A DNA stretch of 64,000 bases from Pelosinus baikalensis (lineage in GTDB: Bacteria > Bacillota > Negativicutes > DSM-13327): positions 186,001-250,000 of the forward strand of contig NZ_JAJHJB010000002.1 in assembly GCF_020819555.1 (NCBI RefSeq), in the 5' to 3' direction. A program made the translations under genes and the position numbers. Each line of letters begins with the position of its first letter. The first letter of the stretch is position 1. Under the pieces are notes generated by a model, which saw nothing but the letters and a program-made list of their open reading frames with translations, made no database searches and was not told the origin of the DNA. Positions 43,778 to 52,650 of this stretch are shown in pieces.

Positions 43778-44479
43778 TTATGCTTTGATTGCATCATGAC
43801 CAAAAACAATGTCAAAACCATTATCATTTTTTAAAACATTATAACCGTAAAATCCTAGACTGAAGATAAACTTTTGGGATTCAATATCTGTATTTGGTAT
43901 TCGAACACTGTATTTAGGTTGCTTAAAGCGATTTCTAAAATCTAAATGAAATATATAACGAAGTAAATTGTTAAATTTTTTCTTTATCTGCTTTATCACA
44001 AAACCCTGAGCCAAAGTTGTCCTTATTGTGGGATAATTATTAGGAGAAATAGTAAGACATACGTGCTTATATCCCATTTCTTCAAGAGTTTTCAAATGCA
44101 TATTAGCAACTCTAGTTAGAAGTCCCTTTTTCCTATGGTCTGGATGTATGACAACTGGTCCTAATTGAACAAACTGTGACAACTCCTCTTGATTTAGTCC
44201 AATATCAACACCTAACTGAGCTTCATTGAAACTGGGAAATGATGCCATATGGAAGCCTACTACTTGCTCCTTTTTAAAAATACCCATTGAACCGTCTTTA
44301 ATCATTAATTGCTTGCGAAAAAATTCTATTGGCTCTCCATAGTAAATTGCTGAATCTGATAAACTCCTTATTACGGTATCCTGTAAACAGAGTATTGGGT
44401 CTAAGTGAGTTTCATTTAAAAACTTAATTTCATATTCCTTACTATGGTCGTTATCTGCTACATCTATTATGATTATCAC
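43778..44479 (-). CDS. GNAT-family N-acetyltransferase
   Basis: The 233-residue protein has a GNAT core at about 15-175 with the acetyl-CoA motif GPVVIHPDHRKKGLLTRVAN and the motif B region CLTISPNNYPTIRTTLAQGF, plus a C-terminal extension of about 60 residues. The substrate is not recognisable. The start is uncertain: the only in-frame candidate is a GTG at 44479 that touches its ribosome site. It follows the sensor kinase gene with a 10-bp gap. Confidence 0.8.
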   Translation of the reverse strand: MIIIIDVADNDHSKEYEIKFLNETHLDPILCLQDTVIRSLSDSAIYYGEPIEFFRKQLMIKDGSMGIFKKEQVVGFHMASFPSFNEAQLGVDIGLNQEELSQFVQLGPVVIHPDHRKKGLLTRVANMHLKTLEEMGYKHVCLTISPNNYPTIRTTLAQGFVIKQIKKKFNNLLRYIFHLDFRNRFKQPKYSVRIPNTDIESQKFIFSLGFYGYNVLKNDNGFDIVFGHDAIKA

Positions 44480-44489
44480 CCTCTCATTA

Positions 44490-46337
44490 TCATAAATTAT
44501 TCTGTCCTATTTTAAACTTAATAAAGAACTCCGTTCCTTTAGGACCAGTTTCTACCGTAATTTTCGCATTATGTCTTGCGGCAATACTATAGCAAACGGG
44601 TAAACCTAAACCGGTACCGCTTTCCTTTGTTGTCTGAAAGGGGATTCCAATATTCTCTAATATTTCAGTTTTTATTCCTGAGCCTTGATCAGCAATCGCC
44701 ATGACTACTACATTCTCTTCGCAGTACGTCTTAATTCTTACTTCTCCTTTCTCATTCATTGCTTCTAATCCATTTCTCACCATGTTAAGGATCACTTGCC
44801 TAATCTCTTTCTCATCAATCAGCAATTCGGGAATCTCACTTAATTCTAATACAATACTCTTATTACTGATTCTGGCATCTGCCTCAATAAGAGGGACAAT
44901 GGCTTCAATAATTTGATTTAGATTTGCATATTCGAGATTAACCGCTTTGTTTTTCGCCAGGGATAAAAATTCTGTTATAATGCCATTGGCCCGATCCAAT
45001 TCCTCAATCATGATGCTATAGAAAGAAGCATGAGGAGAATCATGTTCTTTCTTGGCAAGCATTTGCAGGAAACCTCGTACTGTAGTCATAGGATTGCGTA
45101 CTTCATGGGCAATGCCTGCTGCCATTTCCCCAATAATATTCAATCGATCGAGCCTCGCAATCTGCTTTTCTATTTCTTTTTGTCTAATTGTATTCCATAA
45201 AATCATTTCATTCTGTTGTTGGATTTTTTTAAAATTAGCCTTCAATTTATCAGCCATCTTATTAAAAGCAACTGCTAAGATACCAAATTCATTCTTCCTT
45301 CCTAAAGGTACCCTAAATTCCAAATCTCCATTACTAAGAGCTGTAACGCCCTCGGTTAATTCACTGATTGGCTCTATTACATACTTTTTAGTTATCCAAA
45401 AAATCGAACCTAAAATTAATACCAGCATCACAATGCAAGTAATAAATATTGGCGTCATTATCCGGCTTACTTTTTCCTCCAGTTCACTCTCATCAATAAT
45501 CGCAATGGCTTTCCAACCTGATATAGGAGATCGATTGACAGAGGCTAATTGCTTTTTACCATCAATCGTAACATGGTGAATCTTCCCATCATCTGTCAAA
45601 TCCATTAACGCAGATATATCAATTTCTTGCGGGGTTTTCATTAACCATTCACTATGTTTAGGACAAACAATAATTTTATTATTTTGGCTTAGTAAAATCA
45701 CATAACCATTTGACCCAATCTTAAACTCTTCTATTTCCTTTTCTAATTCTTCTACACACCACCCTGCTACTACAACACCAACTACTTTATTATCACGCTC
45801 AACTGCACGTGCAACGGATATAACAAGTTCTCCTGTTGTTTGCATAAAATAAGGATCAGTTAAATATGCTACCCCTTTATGATTTATCGCTTCTTGGTAC
45901 CAAACGCGCTCCCTGGGGTCATATCCAGGTTCTGAAAAAAAACTCGGATACTCAAAATATCCTCCTTGTTCAGTTCCAATTGCAACTCCCATCATATGCA
46001 GGAAGATACTTCCATAATTTACAAAGAAATGGTGCATACTTGGCGTAATCATATCTGAATTTTCTATTATTCGATCTCCTACAATAAAGGATACTTCATA
46101 TGTTCGATCATCCATAGCTAACAGTGATATGGCCTCATAGGCTGGTTTTATTGCCCCATCATTGATCTTATTATGTATTTTATTTAATACTTCATAGGTA
46201 TAATATTCAAAATTCTCATGTACCTGCTTCGTTATCACCTTCTCTATATAGAGTCCACCCGCAACGAAAGGTGCGATACAAACCAGTAATGTCCATAATA
46301 TAAACTGGAATCCGATGGATTGTTTTTTAATTTTCAT
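44490..46337 (-). CDS. Sensor histidine kinase with dCache domain, orphan
   Basis: The 615-residue membrane kinase has a first helix (about 10-30), an extracytoplasmic dCache-type domain (about 40-285; PGYDPRERVWYQEAINHKGV is typical), a second helix (294-315), HAMP (about 316-370), HisKA with the phospho-acceptor His411 in AAGIAHEVRNPMTTVRGFLQ and a HATPase domain with NMVRNGLEAM and GTGLGLPVCYSI. No response regulator is adjacent. The H-box form is like the Spo0F-directed sporulation kinases of spore formers, so an input to Spo0A is possible; that is inference. It appears to head an operon with the GNAT and racemase genes. Confidence 0.88.
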   Translation of the reverse strand: MKIKKQSIGFQFILWTLLVCIAPFVAGGLYIEKVITKQVHENFEYYTYEVLNKIHNKINDGAIKPAYEAISLLAMDDRTYEVSFIVGDRIIENSDMITPSMHHFFVNYGSIFLHMMGVAIGTEQGGYFEYPSFFSEPGYDPRERVWYQEAINHKGVAYLTDPYFMQTTGELVISVARAVERDNKVVGVVVAGWCVEELEKEIEEFKIGSNGYVILLSQNNKIIVCPKHSEWLMKTPQEIDISALMDLTDDGKIHHVTIDGKKQLASVNRSPISGWKAIAIIDESELEEKVSRIMTPIFITCIVMLVLILGSIFWITKKYVIEPISELTEGVTALSNGDLEFRVPLGRKNEFGILAVAFNKMADKLKANFKKIQQQNEMILWNTIRQKEIEKQIARLDRLNIIGEMAAGIAHEVRNPMTTVRGFLQMLAKKEHDSPHASFYSIMIEELDRANGIITEFLSLAKNKAVNLEYANLNQIIEAIVPLIEADARISNKSIVLELSEIPELLIDEKEIRQVILNMVRNGLEAMNEKGEVRIKTYCEENVVVMAIADQGSGIKTEILENIGIPFQTTKESGTGLGLPVCYSIAARHNAKITVETGPKGTEFFIKFKIGQNNL

Positions 46338-46557
46338 AGTAGCCTCAAAACAAACTTAGGAATCATTTTGTCGCCTCTTTTATCTTTTTTCAAAAAATTT
46401 GATAAGAATGCAATACATGTAACTTTTTGTAAACTTCTCCGTTAATTTGAAATTTCCTTGTTTATATTGCTAATAAAAATTTTGAACTGCCAAAATTAAG
46501 CAGTATTAAGAATGATTAAGTAAGAAAAATACTTCGCATCCTTAAAACATATGAAGT

Positions 46558-46647
46558 GAACCACAGAGGCACAGAGAACACTGAGAAAAAATAATTAGGG
46601 TTAAAAACCTCTGTGCTCTCTGCTAACTCTGTGTCCTCTGTGTCAAC
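46558..46647. repeat. Long relative of the dispersed repeat (CACAGAG type)
   Basis: GAACCACAGAGGCACAGAG opens it and ACTCTGTGTCCTCTGTGTC closes it, with CCTCTGTGCTCTCTG inside, giving an imperfect palindrome of about 90 bp. Length and hairpin plan match the CACAAAG family, but the core word is CACAGAG. It lies in the 389-bp gap between the sensor kinase and topB. Confidence 0.75.
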
Positions 46648-46678
46648 GTTCCTTAAATTATAATTTTTATAACTAGAC

Positions 46679-46713
46679 AAAAGGCCAGCACCTTCACAGG
46701 TTACTGACCTTTT
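46679..46713 (-). terminator. Rho-independent terminator after topB
   Basis: AAAGGTCAG on the minus strand pairs with CTGGCCTTT (one G-U type pair) and is followed by TTTGTC. It ends 14 bp beyond the topB stop. Confidence 0.8.
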
Positions 46714-46726
46714 TCCATTTCAGATT

Positions 46727-48919
46727 CTATTTTAGCTGCAATTTTGCCAGGGCTTCTGCCATAGCAGAATTAAAAGGTCCATCGCTTCCTTTGCTTTGTT
46801 CTCTCATATATTTAGCGACTTCTCCCTTTGAACTTTTGGTGCTTTCCTTCTTTTTTCGTTCATTGAAGGTGGAGAGTTTTTCTCGGAAACCGCAGCTGCA
46901 GACAAAGATCTGTCCTTCACCTTCACCACGTAATTCCAATTTTTTATGACAAGTAGAGCACCTGGCATTCGTTATTATGGAGAGATTTTTACGATGCCCG
47001 CATTCTCGATCCTGACAAACAAGCATTTTTCCCTTCTTGCCATTCACTTCTAACATGAACTTTCCACATTCCGGACATTTCGTTCTAGTAAGATTGTCAT
47101 GCCTAAATTTATCTTGGCTGTTTTTGATCTCACTTACAACCACTTGCGCATATTTTTTCATGTCATTAATAAAGATATTTTTATTCAGGCTTCCTTTTGC
47201 AATATAGCCTAGTTTCTGTTCCCATTGAGCAGTCAATGCTGGGGATTTTAAATCTTCAGGAACCAATGCCAGCAGTTGTTTACCTTTGGCAGTAATAAAA
47301 ATATTCTTGCCATTCTTTTCGATTAAGAAGCTATTAAATAATTTCTCAATCACATCCGCTCTTGTAGCTACCGTGCCGAGACCGCCTGTTTCTCCAATGG
47401 TTTTTTTCAAGGCTTCACTTTCATTACTCATGTACTTAACAGGATTCTCCATAGCTGATAATAAGGTGCCTTCATTAAAAGGCGCAGGAGGTTTCGTCTC
47501 TCCCTTCGTAAGACTCACATTAGTAATCGATATAGTGTCCCCTCGGTTGATCTTGGGTAATAATTGTTCTACTACATCTTCTTTTGCCTCATCGTCCTCA
47601 CCAGCATGTTCATAAATTGCCTTCCATCCTTGGGCAATAATCGTTTTACCCGTGGCAATAAAGACTTCGCCGCCTATTTTAGCTTTTAGAGTGATTTGCT
47701 CATACTCAAATGGCGGATATAAGGCTGCTAAAAATCGTTTTACAACTAAATCATATATTTTTCTCTCCATATCACTCATAGAACTTAGCATTGGCATCTG
47801 TTCTGTTGGGATAATTGCATGATGATCAGAGACTTTATTATTATCAACAAAAGAGGAATTCCCTTTAATGGGCTTTTTCAAAATGGCAGAGGCTATTTGA
47901 GAATAAGGACCTACACTGCATGCTTTGACTCGGTCTTTGAGGGTGTCAACAATATCCGTAGAAATATATCTTGAATCCGTACGAGGGTAGGTTAGCACCT
48001 TATAATTCTCATACAATCTTTGCATAATAGAGGTAGTTTCTTTTGGTGAAAAACCAAATAGGCGGTTACCATCTCGCTGCAGTTCTGTTAAATCATATAA
48101 TTGGGGCGAAAACTTCTTTTTATAAGCTTTGTCGATTTCCACCACTTCAGCATTTTTATTTTTAACCGTATTTAATAGTGCTTCACAAACGCTTTTATCA
48201 AAAGTTCGCGTATTTTTTGTATTCTTATCCTGCCAAATTAATTTTAAATGATTGCTGCCAGTTGCAGAAATTCCATAATATTCATTTGGTTTAAAGGTTT
48301 TAATTTCCTCTTCTCTGGCTGCAATAATGGCTAACGTTGGCGTTTGTACTCTGCCGCAAGAAAGCTGGGCATTGTATTTACATGTTAGAGCGCGAGTCGC
48401 ATTAATTCCCACAAGCCAATCCACCTCCGCCCGGGCAACGGCAGAAGCATAGAGACTCTCATACTCTTTGCCAGGTCGCAGTTTGCTAAAGCCTTCCTTA
48501 ATGGCTTTATCCGTAACGGAAGAAATCCACAGCCGCTTAATGGGTTTATTGATATGTGCCTTTTCAATAATCCAGCGGGCAACAAGTTCCCCCTCCCGCC
48601 CCGCATCTGTGGCAATTACAATCTCACTCACATCATTGCGCGTCATTTGTGTTTTTACTGTATGAAACTGCTTGCCGCTTTGCTTAATGACAACCAATTT
48701 TAATTGTGTGGGCAGCATGGGTAAATCTTCTAGCTTCCAGGATTTATATTTATCATCATATACTTCTGGATCTGCTAAGGTTACTAAATGTCCTAATGCC
48801 CAGGTAACAATATGTTTTTCTCCCTCAAAATAGCCATTTTCTTTTCGATTACATCGTAATACTCTGGCTAAATCTCGACCAACAGAAGGTTTTTCAGCTA
48901 ACACTAATACTTTACTCAT
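46727..48919 (-). CDS. topB: DNA topoisomerase III
   Basis: This type IA topoisomerase unlinks single-stranded or hemicatenated DNA. The 730-residue protein has the Toprim domain (LVLAEKPSVGRDLARVLR, then IATDAGREGELVARWI), the active-site Tyr in LTYPRTDSRYIS, and NATRALTCKYNAQLSCGRVQ. After about residue 610 it has two Cys4 zinc ribbons (CPECGKFM with CQDREC; CSTCHKKL with CSC) and a basic tail. Length is somewhat larger than E. coli TopB because of the ribbons; this is common in Firmicutes. It is divergent from the BFD-like gene. Confidence 0.95.
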   Translation of the reverse strand: MSKVLVLAEKPSVGRDLARVLRCNRKENGYFEGEKHIVTWALGHLVTLADPEVYDDKYKSWKLEDLPMLPTQLKLVVIKQSGKQFHTVKTQMTRNDVSEIVIATDAGREGELVARWIIEKAHINKPIKRLWISSVTDKAIKEGFSKLRPGKEYESLYASAVARAEVDWLVGINATRALTCKYNAQLSCGRVQTPTLAIIAAREEEIKTFKPNEYYGISATGSNHLKLIWQDKNTKNTRTFDKSVCEALLNTVKNKNAEVVEIDKAYKKKFSPQLYDLTELQRDGNRLFGFSPKETTSIMQRLYENYKVLTYPRTDSRYISTDIVDTLKDRVKACSVGPYSQIASAILKKPIKGNSSFVDNNKVSDHHAIIPTEQMPMLSSMSDMERKIYDLVVKRFLAALYPPFEYEQITLKAKIGGEVFIATGKTIIAQGWKAIYEHAGEDDEAKEDVVEQLLPKINRGDTISITNVSLTKGETKPPAPFNEGTLLSAMENPVKYMSNESEALKKTIGETGGLGTVATRADVIEKLFNSFLIEKNGKNIFITAKGKQLLALVPEDLKSPALTAQWEQKLGYIAKGSLNKNIFINDMKKYAQVVVSEIKNSQDKFRHDNLTRTKCPECGKFMLEVNGKKGKMLVCQDRECGHRKNLSIITNARCSTCHKKLELRGEGEGQIFVCSCGFREKLSTFNERKKKESTKSSKGEVAKYMREQSKGSDGPFNSAMAEALAKLQLK

Positions 48920-49112
48920 TATACAGTCCTTTCCCTATACAACTGCTCTCGTAAAACTTTTTTATTAAACAAAGTTCTCTTTGCAGGAGTTTATTTCCTT
49001 TTTATACAATCTATGCTTATATTACATCTTTTACACTCTATAAGTCAAAATGTATCCCAATTATACCTTCCTCATTCAAGGCAAGTCAACAAATGGAAAG
49101 CGAGGTGATGTC

Positions 49113-49322
49113 ATGAGTGATAATGTAAATCAAGAAATTTTAGACAAACTGACTAAAGTCTGTATATGCAAAGCTATTAGTAAAGCGTCTATAAAAAAGA
49201 TAATTGCCTCTGGAGCTGATACTTTAGAGAAAGTTCAAAGAGAATGCGGTGCTGGCTCTGGTCCCTGTGGCGGCAAACGATGTACACCAAAAATCAAAGA
49301 ACTCTTAGAGTTCCAATCATAA
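49113..49322 (+). CDS. BFD-like [2Fe-2S] protein
   Basis: The 69-residue protein has Cys residues in CICKA and CGAGSGPCGGKRC, about 35 residues apart, the pattern of the bacterioferritin-associated ferredoxin fold. Such proteins carry a [2Fe-2S] cluster, either as free electron carriers or as parts of dehydrogenases. The start at 49113 follows GAGGTG; a longer frame to 49050 has no ribosome site. No partner enzyme is adjacent. A terminator follows 5 bp after the stop. Confidence 0.82.
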   Translation: MSDNVNQEILDKLTKVCICKAISKASIKKIIASGADTLEKVQRECGAGSGPCGGKRCTPKIKELLEFQS

Positions 49323-49327
49323 AAACT

Positions 49328-49373
49328 ATAATAATAATCCTGACATTTATGAAAAATGCCAGGATTATTATTA
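49328..49373 (+). terminator. Terminator after the BFD-like gene
   Basis: AATAATAATCCTG and CAGGATTATTATT pair around a CATTTAT/ATGAAAAATG inner stem (one mismatch), running into T-rich sequence. Confidence 0.85.
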
Positions 49374-49374
49374 T

Positions 49375-49397
49375 ATTATTATTATTATTATTATTAT
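49375..49397. repeat. ATT trinucleotide microsatellite
   Basis: Seven full ATT units plus AT. It lies 4 bp from the stop of the converging SDR gene, outside any reading frame, so length changes would not shift a protein frame. Confidence 0.9.
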
Positions 49398-49401
49398 GGT
49401 T

Positions 49402-50316
49402 CTATTTTTTAAAGATATGTGTTAAGGCATCGGAAAGGCAAGGATAATGAAAGGTAAAGCCTTGCTGCAACAAACGCTTAGGATACACCTTCAGGCTCTT
49501 TAATAAGACCTCTTGTGCCATATCGCCGAACAGTATCGTTGCTAAGAAAGCTGGAATACGAGTACGGCTTTTACTGCCCAGCACTCTTCCCAGTACTTCC
49601 ATAAATTCCTGCATAGTGACAGCATTGGGAGTACAAGCATTATAGGCCCCCTGCCATTCTTCACACTCAACTGCCTGCAGAATCAAGTTCACAAGATCAT
49701 CACGATGAATCCAAGACATCCATTGCTGTCCATCTCCAAGATAACCGCCAACACCAAAGCGAAAGGGCAGAGCGACCTTCGGCAGCATGCCGCCATCCAA
49801 TCCAAGTACATGACCAAATCGTAAACGCAGGACACGTACTCCCAAGCTTTCCGCTTTTAATGCCTCCTCTTCCCAGGCTCGACATACATCGGCTAAGAAG
49901 CCATGACCATTTCCACTACTTTCTGTGAATCGCTGCTTGGGATGAGAACCATAGTAGCCAATCGCTGATGCATTGATTAATACCTTGGGATAAGGCAGAC
50001 CCAGTTTTTGATTCTGAAGAATACTATCAACAATACAAGAAGTGATTTTCACTCTGCTATTTTGGATCTCTTGGCAAACAACCGAATTCCATCGGCTGCC
50101 TGCAATACTTTCACCAGCTAGATTAATAATACAGCTGGTCCCCGCAATCGTAGCAGGAGTGAATAGTTTTCCTGGCTCAGGCAATTGAACCACAGAGTCT
50201 ATTGGGTAATTCTTACTGTCACGAGAGACAATCTGAAATGTATTTCCCCGGGATACCAATTGTTTGACAACGGCTCGACCTACAAAGCCAGTCCCTCCGG
50301 TTATCAATAGATTCAC
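49402..50316 (-). CDS. TIGR01777-family NAD(P)-dependent epimerase (SDR)
   Basis: The 304-residue protein is an extended SDR with the glycine-rich motif LLITGGTGFVGRAVVKQL at the N-terminus, NLAGESIAGSRW and the motif ASAIGYYGSHPKQRFTE, and ends with the DUF1731-type segment (FGDMAQEVLLKSLKVYPKRL). It starts at a GTG 10 nt after GGAG. The family is widespread (YfcH, SULA homologues) but has no agreed reaction. Confidence 0.88.
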   Translation of the reverse strand: MNLLITGGTGFVGRAVVKQLVSRGNTFQIVSRDSKNYPIDSVVQLPEPGKLFTPATIAGTSCIINLAGESIAGSRWNSVVCQEIQNSRVKITSCIVDSILQNQKLGLPYPKVLINASAIGYYGSHPKQRFTESSGNGHGFLADVCRAWEEEALKAESLGVRVLRLRFGHVLGLDGGMLPKVALPFRFGVGGYLGDGQQWMSWIHRDDLVNLILQAVECEEWQGAYNACTPNAVTMQEFMEVLGRVLGSKSRTRIPAFLATILFGDMAQEVLLKSLKVYPKRLLQQGFTFHYPCLSDALTHIFKK

Positions 50317-50540
50317 CAGCTGCTCACTCCTTTAGCCATCCTTCTCTCACCCTTCATTTCTACTCATCTAGCCAAACTCCTCCATTATGTATCGCAAAAG
50401 AATTAGGACTTACGCGGGTCAAATTACTTTCCATCCTTCAATATATAAGTTTCCCCGCCCCATTGCACTCGCAATACTTATTTTTACTCTGCAATGGGGC
50501 AATGGGATTTGTTCTTTTCTTTAATCTCATATCCGCTTTC
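50317..50540. other. Intergenic region with 11-bp inverted repeat
   Basis: GCCCCATTGCA (50457-50467) and TGCAATGGGGC (50490-50500) are perfect inverted copies with a 22-bp spacer rich in T; a further GCAATG copy follows. No T tract directly follows the stem. No gene is seen here. Confidence 0.6.
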
Positions 50541-50696
50541 TTATATACATCCTAACAGCCATGTTCCTCCAAAATAAAGTGCCGCTAGAATCAATAGTAG
50601 AAAGATAAAGCTGCCAAAATTAAAACAGAGCAAACATATTAGTAAGAAAATAATCGTAATACCAGAATGATCCATTACTAAATTGACCCACTCCAT
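50541..50696 (-). CDS. Small hydrophobic membrane protein, 51 residues
   Basis: An ATG at 50696, seven nt after GGGAGG, opens a frame of 51 codons (MEWVNLVMDHSGITIIFLL at the start, ending LLGCI). Two hydrophobic stretches (about 11-22 and 24-45) make it a membrane protein, with no charged residues after Asp9. No family is recognised. The strong ribosome site and clean stop support it as a real gene. It is transcribed away from the gene at 50902. Small membrane proteins of this kind are common in spore formers, but no role can be given. Confidence 0.6.
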   Translation of the reverse strand: MEWVNLVMDHSGITIIFLLICLLCFNFGSFIFLLLILAALYFGGTWLLGCI

Positions 50697-50785
50697 CCCC
50701 ATTCCTCCCTCTTTTTAAATGTCCCTGGTTATGTATTATATGCGTTGTAATCCTATTATGTTTTCAGTTACTAGAAAATATAGTA

Positions 50786-50850
50786 AGCATAAAGAAGATT
50801 TAATTCAAGCTGAGCGTCCACTCTATCCGAATTAAGTCTTCTTTATGCTT
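50786..50850. repeat. Long hairpin, 22-bp stem
   Basis: AAGCATAAAGAAGATTTAATTC and its inverted copy ending CTTTATGCTT pair with one mismatch (a G-U pair in plus-strand RNA) around a loop of about 21 nt. It lies between the small membrane protein gene and the divergent gene at 50902, 52 bp before its ATG. Confidence 0.75.
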
Positions 50851-50901
50851 GTACTTTATGATATCCTATATTTAGGAAAGAAAATTATATGAGGTGAGAT
50901 T

Positions 50902-51504
50902 ATGACTCGTTTTAAGAAATTTTTGATTCTAATTGCTTTTCTGCAGCTTTATATTATTTTAAATCCCTTATCGGCTCTTGCTTATAACACGTATCATGTT
51001 GCTGTACTACCTTTAGTCAATACTGCGAACTGCCAAGATGAAGAGATCGTAGAATTGGTACAAACAAAAGTTAAAAATAAATTCAAATTTCCCTTTTATG
51101 AAATCATCCCTGCAGAATCTGCAGCCAGGGCAGTACAAAAAGACACGCTAAAAAAACTAAAAGATAAAGCAGCCATGGAAAAGCTGGCAAAAGATCTTTC
51201 TGCAGATATCGTGATTGGTGTTGAACTTGTCCAGGCCCAAGCAGTGACTGTAACCCCTTCCTTCTGGGGTCTTTATTCTGATGATGATGATACCTATTTG
51301 GATACCAGAGTCTTGATAAAATGTTACGCATATACTGCCAAGGACGGTACATATTTGTCCCTAAAAGCTTCTAACTCTGGCTTAGAACCCCTGAGAGTTG
51401 ACACAAGCCTTTACAATTCTGTCGGGAAAGCAATGGATGAGCTCATTGGAAAATTGCCTTATAAAAGAGTCCCCGCCGATGCTCTTACACTTAAAGGTGA
51501 ATAA
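50902..51504 (+). CDS. Secreted protein of unknown function
   Basis: The 200-residue product starts with a signal peptide (about 1-28, ending LSALA) and has a mature domain beginning YHVAVLPLVNTANCQDEEIV. That strand pattern followed by AADIVIGVELVQ-like residues (here LSADIVIGVELVQAQAVTVT) is reminiscent of LpoB/CsgG-type lipoprotein domains that read VAVxPF...DVVVxG. There is no lipobox. A GAGGTGAG ribosome site precedes the ATG. No neighbour suggests a job beyond the second secreted protein at 51719. Confidence 0.7.
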   Translation: MTRFKKFLILIAFLQLYIILNPLSALAYNTYHVAVLPLVNTANCQDEEIVELVQTKVKNKFKFPFYEIIPAESAARAVQKDTLKKLKDKAAMEKLAKDLSADIVIGVELVQAQAVTVTPSFWGLYSDDDDTYLDTRVLIKCYAYTAKDGTYLSLKASNSGLEPLRVDTSLYNSVGKAMDELIGKLPYKRVPADALTLKGE

Positions 51505-51521
51505 AAAAAATAAAACATTAT

Positions 51522-51617
51522 GAACCACAAAGACGCAAAGGACACAAAGGGTTTTATTTATATTTTTTTGTGCACTCCTTTGTGTGCCGCGGGCGGCGGC
51601 ATTGCGCCTTTGTGGTT
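51522..51617 (+). repeat. Dispersed structured repeat, copy 4
   Basis: GAACCACAAAGACGCAAAGG and GCGCCTTTGTGGTT pair at the ends; ACACAAAGG pairs with CCTTTGTGTG inside, and GCCGC-GGGCG-GCGGC is the third stem. It starts 17 bp after the stop of the 50902 gene. Confidence 0.93.
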
Positions 51618-51718
51618 AAATCATTCCTTTATTTCTTCATGACTTTTGCGGTCCATTGCCTTTTTACCTAATACTATGTACCCGATCATCAATAAAACTT
51701 AAAATCAAGGAGTGCTTT

Positions 51719-52486
51719 ATGAATACAATTACGAAAAGATGCTTATGTTTATTTTCAATTCTGATGCTTACTGTATTTTCTCATACTGCCTTAGCTGTGG
51801 CAGATCCCTCCCAGGTCAATACCACCTTTCATATGACTGGTCAAGTAACCGCCCCTAATATTCAAGGCTTTTACGGCATAATCGGAGACGATGGCGTAAA
51901 ATATCAGCCAATCAATTTGCCGCGTAAATTTAAGAAAGACGGGCTCATTATTCAATTTGACGCAAAGCTGAAGGCAAATACCATGAGTACCTTCCAATGG
52001 GGAAAAATTGTAGAACTCTCTAACGTAGCAAAAATTACATCATCCATTGCCCCTGAAGAGCGTAAAGCCATTCATCTATTACTAAAAAGGTTGGATTCCT
52101 TTAATACAAAAGACTTAGAAAAATTGCAGGAAATAGATATTGTGTCCAGGCAGCTTACAAAAGAACAGTTTGATAATTGGGTAGCGAAATATGATCATTT
52201 TACCCTTTTATATGTTGATATTTCTGATGCTGATTCTACTTCTATTACTGGTTCTTGTTACTATACCCGAGAACTTGTAAATGGAATGACCCTTCATGGC
52301 AATACGGATTTAGCGGCTATGACCTTTACGCTATCCCAAACTTCAAGCGGCTGGAAATTAACGGAATCAGGATCTTTGTCTAATCAACCCATTCAATATA
52401 GCGCAGATACTCTTGCCGCACTTAAAGAAAAATCTGTAAAAAAATATAATACTGACAATTTAGCTACTCTTTGGCAAGCGATTTAA
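51719..52486 (+). CDS. Secreted protein of unknown function
   Basis: An ATG at 51719, with AAGGAG upstream, gives a 255-residue product with a signal peptide (cleavage near HTALA, about residue 27). The first half (about 35-95) has a beta-strand pattern around MTGQVTAPNIQGFYGIIGDDG that resembles small OB-like or DUF4847-like modules; the second half has acidic and aromatic residues and ends LATLWQAI. I recognise no family. It lies after a secreted gene and repeat copy 4, in the same direction. Confidence 0.65.
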   Translation: MNTITKRCLCLFSILMLTVFSHTALAVADPSQVNTTFHMTGQVTAPNIQGFYGIIGDDGVKYQPINLPRKFKKDGLIIQFDAKLKANTMSTFQWGKIVELSNVAKITSSIAPEERKAIHLLLKRLDSFNTKDLEKLQEIDIVSRQLTKEQFDNWVAKYDHFTLLYVDISDADSTSITGSCYYTRELVNGMTLHGNTDLAAMTFTLSQTSSGWKLTESGSLSNQPIQYSADTLAALKEKSVKKYNTDNLATLWQAI

Positions 52487-52527
52487 CCTCACTTACAATG
52501 TTAGCGTTGTTCTTCCTGCTTCAAAAA

Positions 52528-52589
52528 ATAAATATAAAATACCATGAGATAGTTGACCGCGCAACTATCTCATGGTATTTTATATTTAT
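52528..52589. terminator. Perfect 28-bp inverted repeat, probable terminator
   Basis: ATAAATATAAAATACCATGA continues through GATAGTTG, then a 6-nt loop ACCGCG, then an exact inverted copy to 52589. Both flanks are AT-rich, so it can terminate on either strand. It follows the 51719 gene and precedes the permease gene. Confidence 0.85.
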
Positions 52590-52650
52590 ATTACTTTTTT
52601 GTAAATATCCCGCTGGATATTTACAATGAAATCGATTGGAAAGGCGAAAC

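Noticed and set aside
45052..45579. Plus-strand 175-codon frame over the sensor kinase
   Set aside because: Shadow of the kinase coding sequence on the other strand; the kinase motifs are unambiguous.
49375..49397. ATT microsatellite as a phase-variation switch
   Set aside because: It lies outside coding frames between two converging genes, so length changes would not alter a protein; a promoter effect is also unlikely there.
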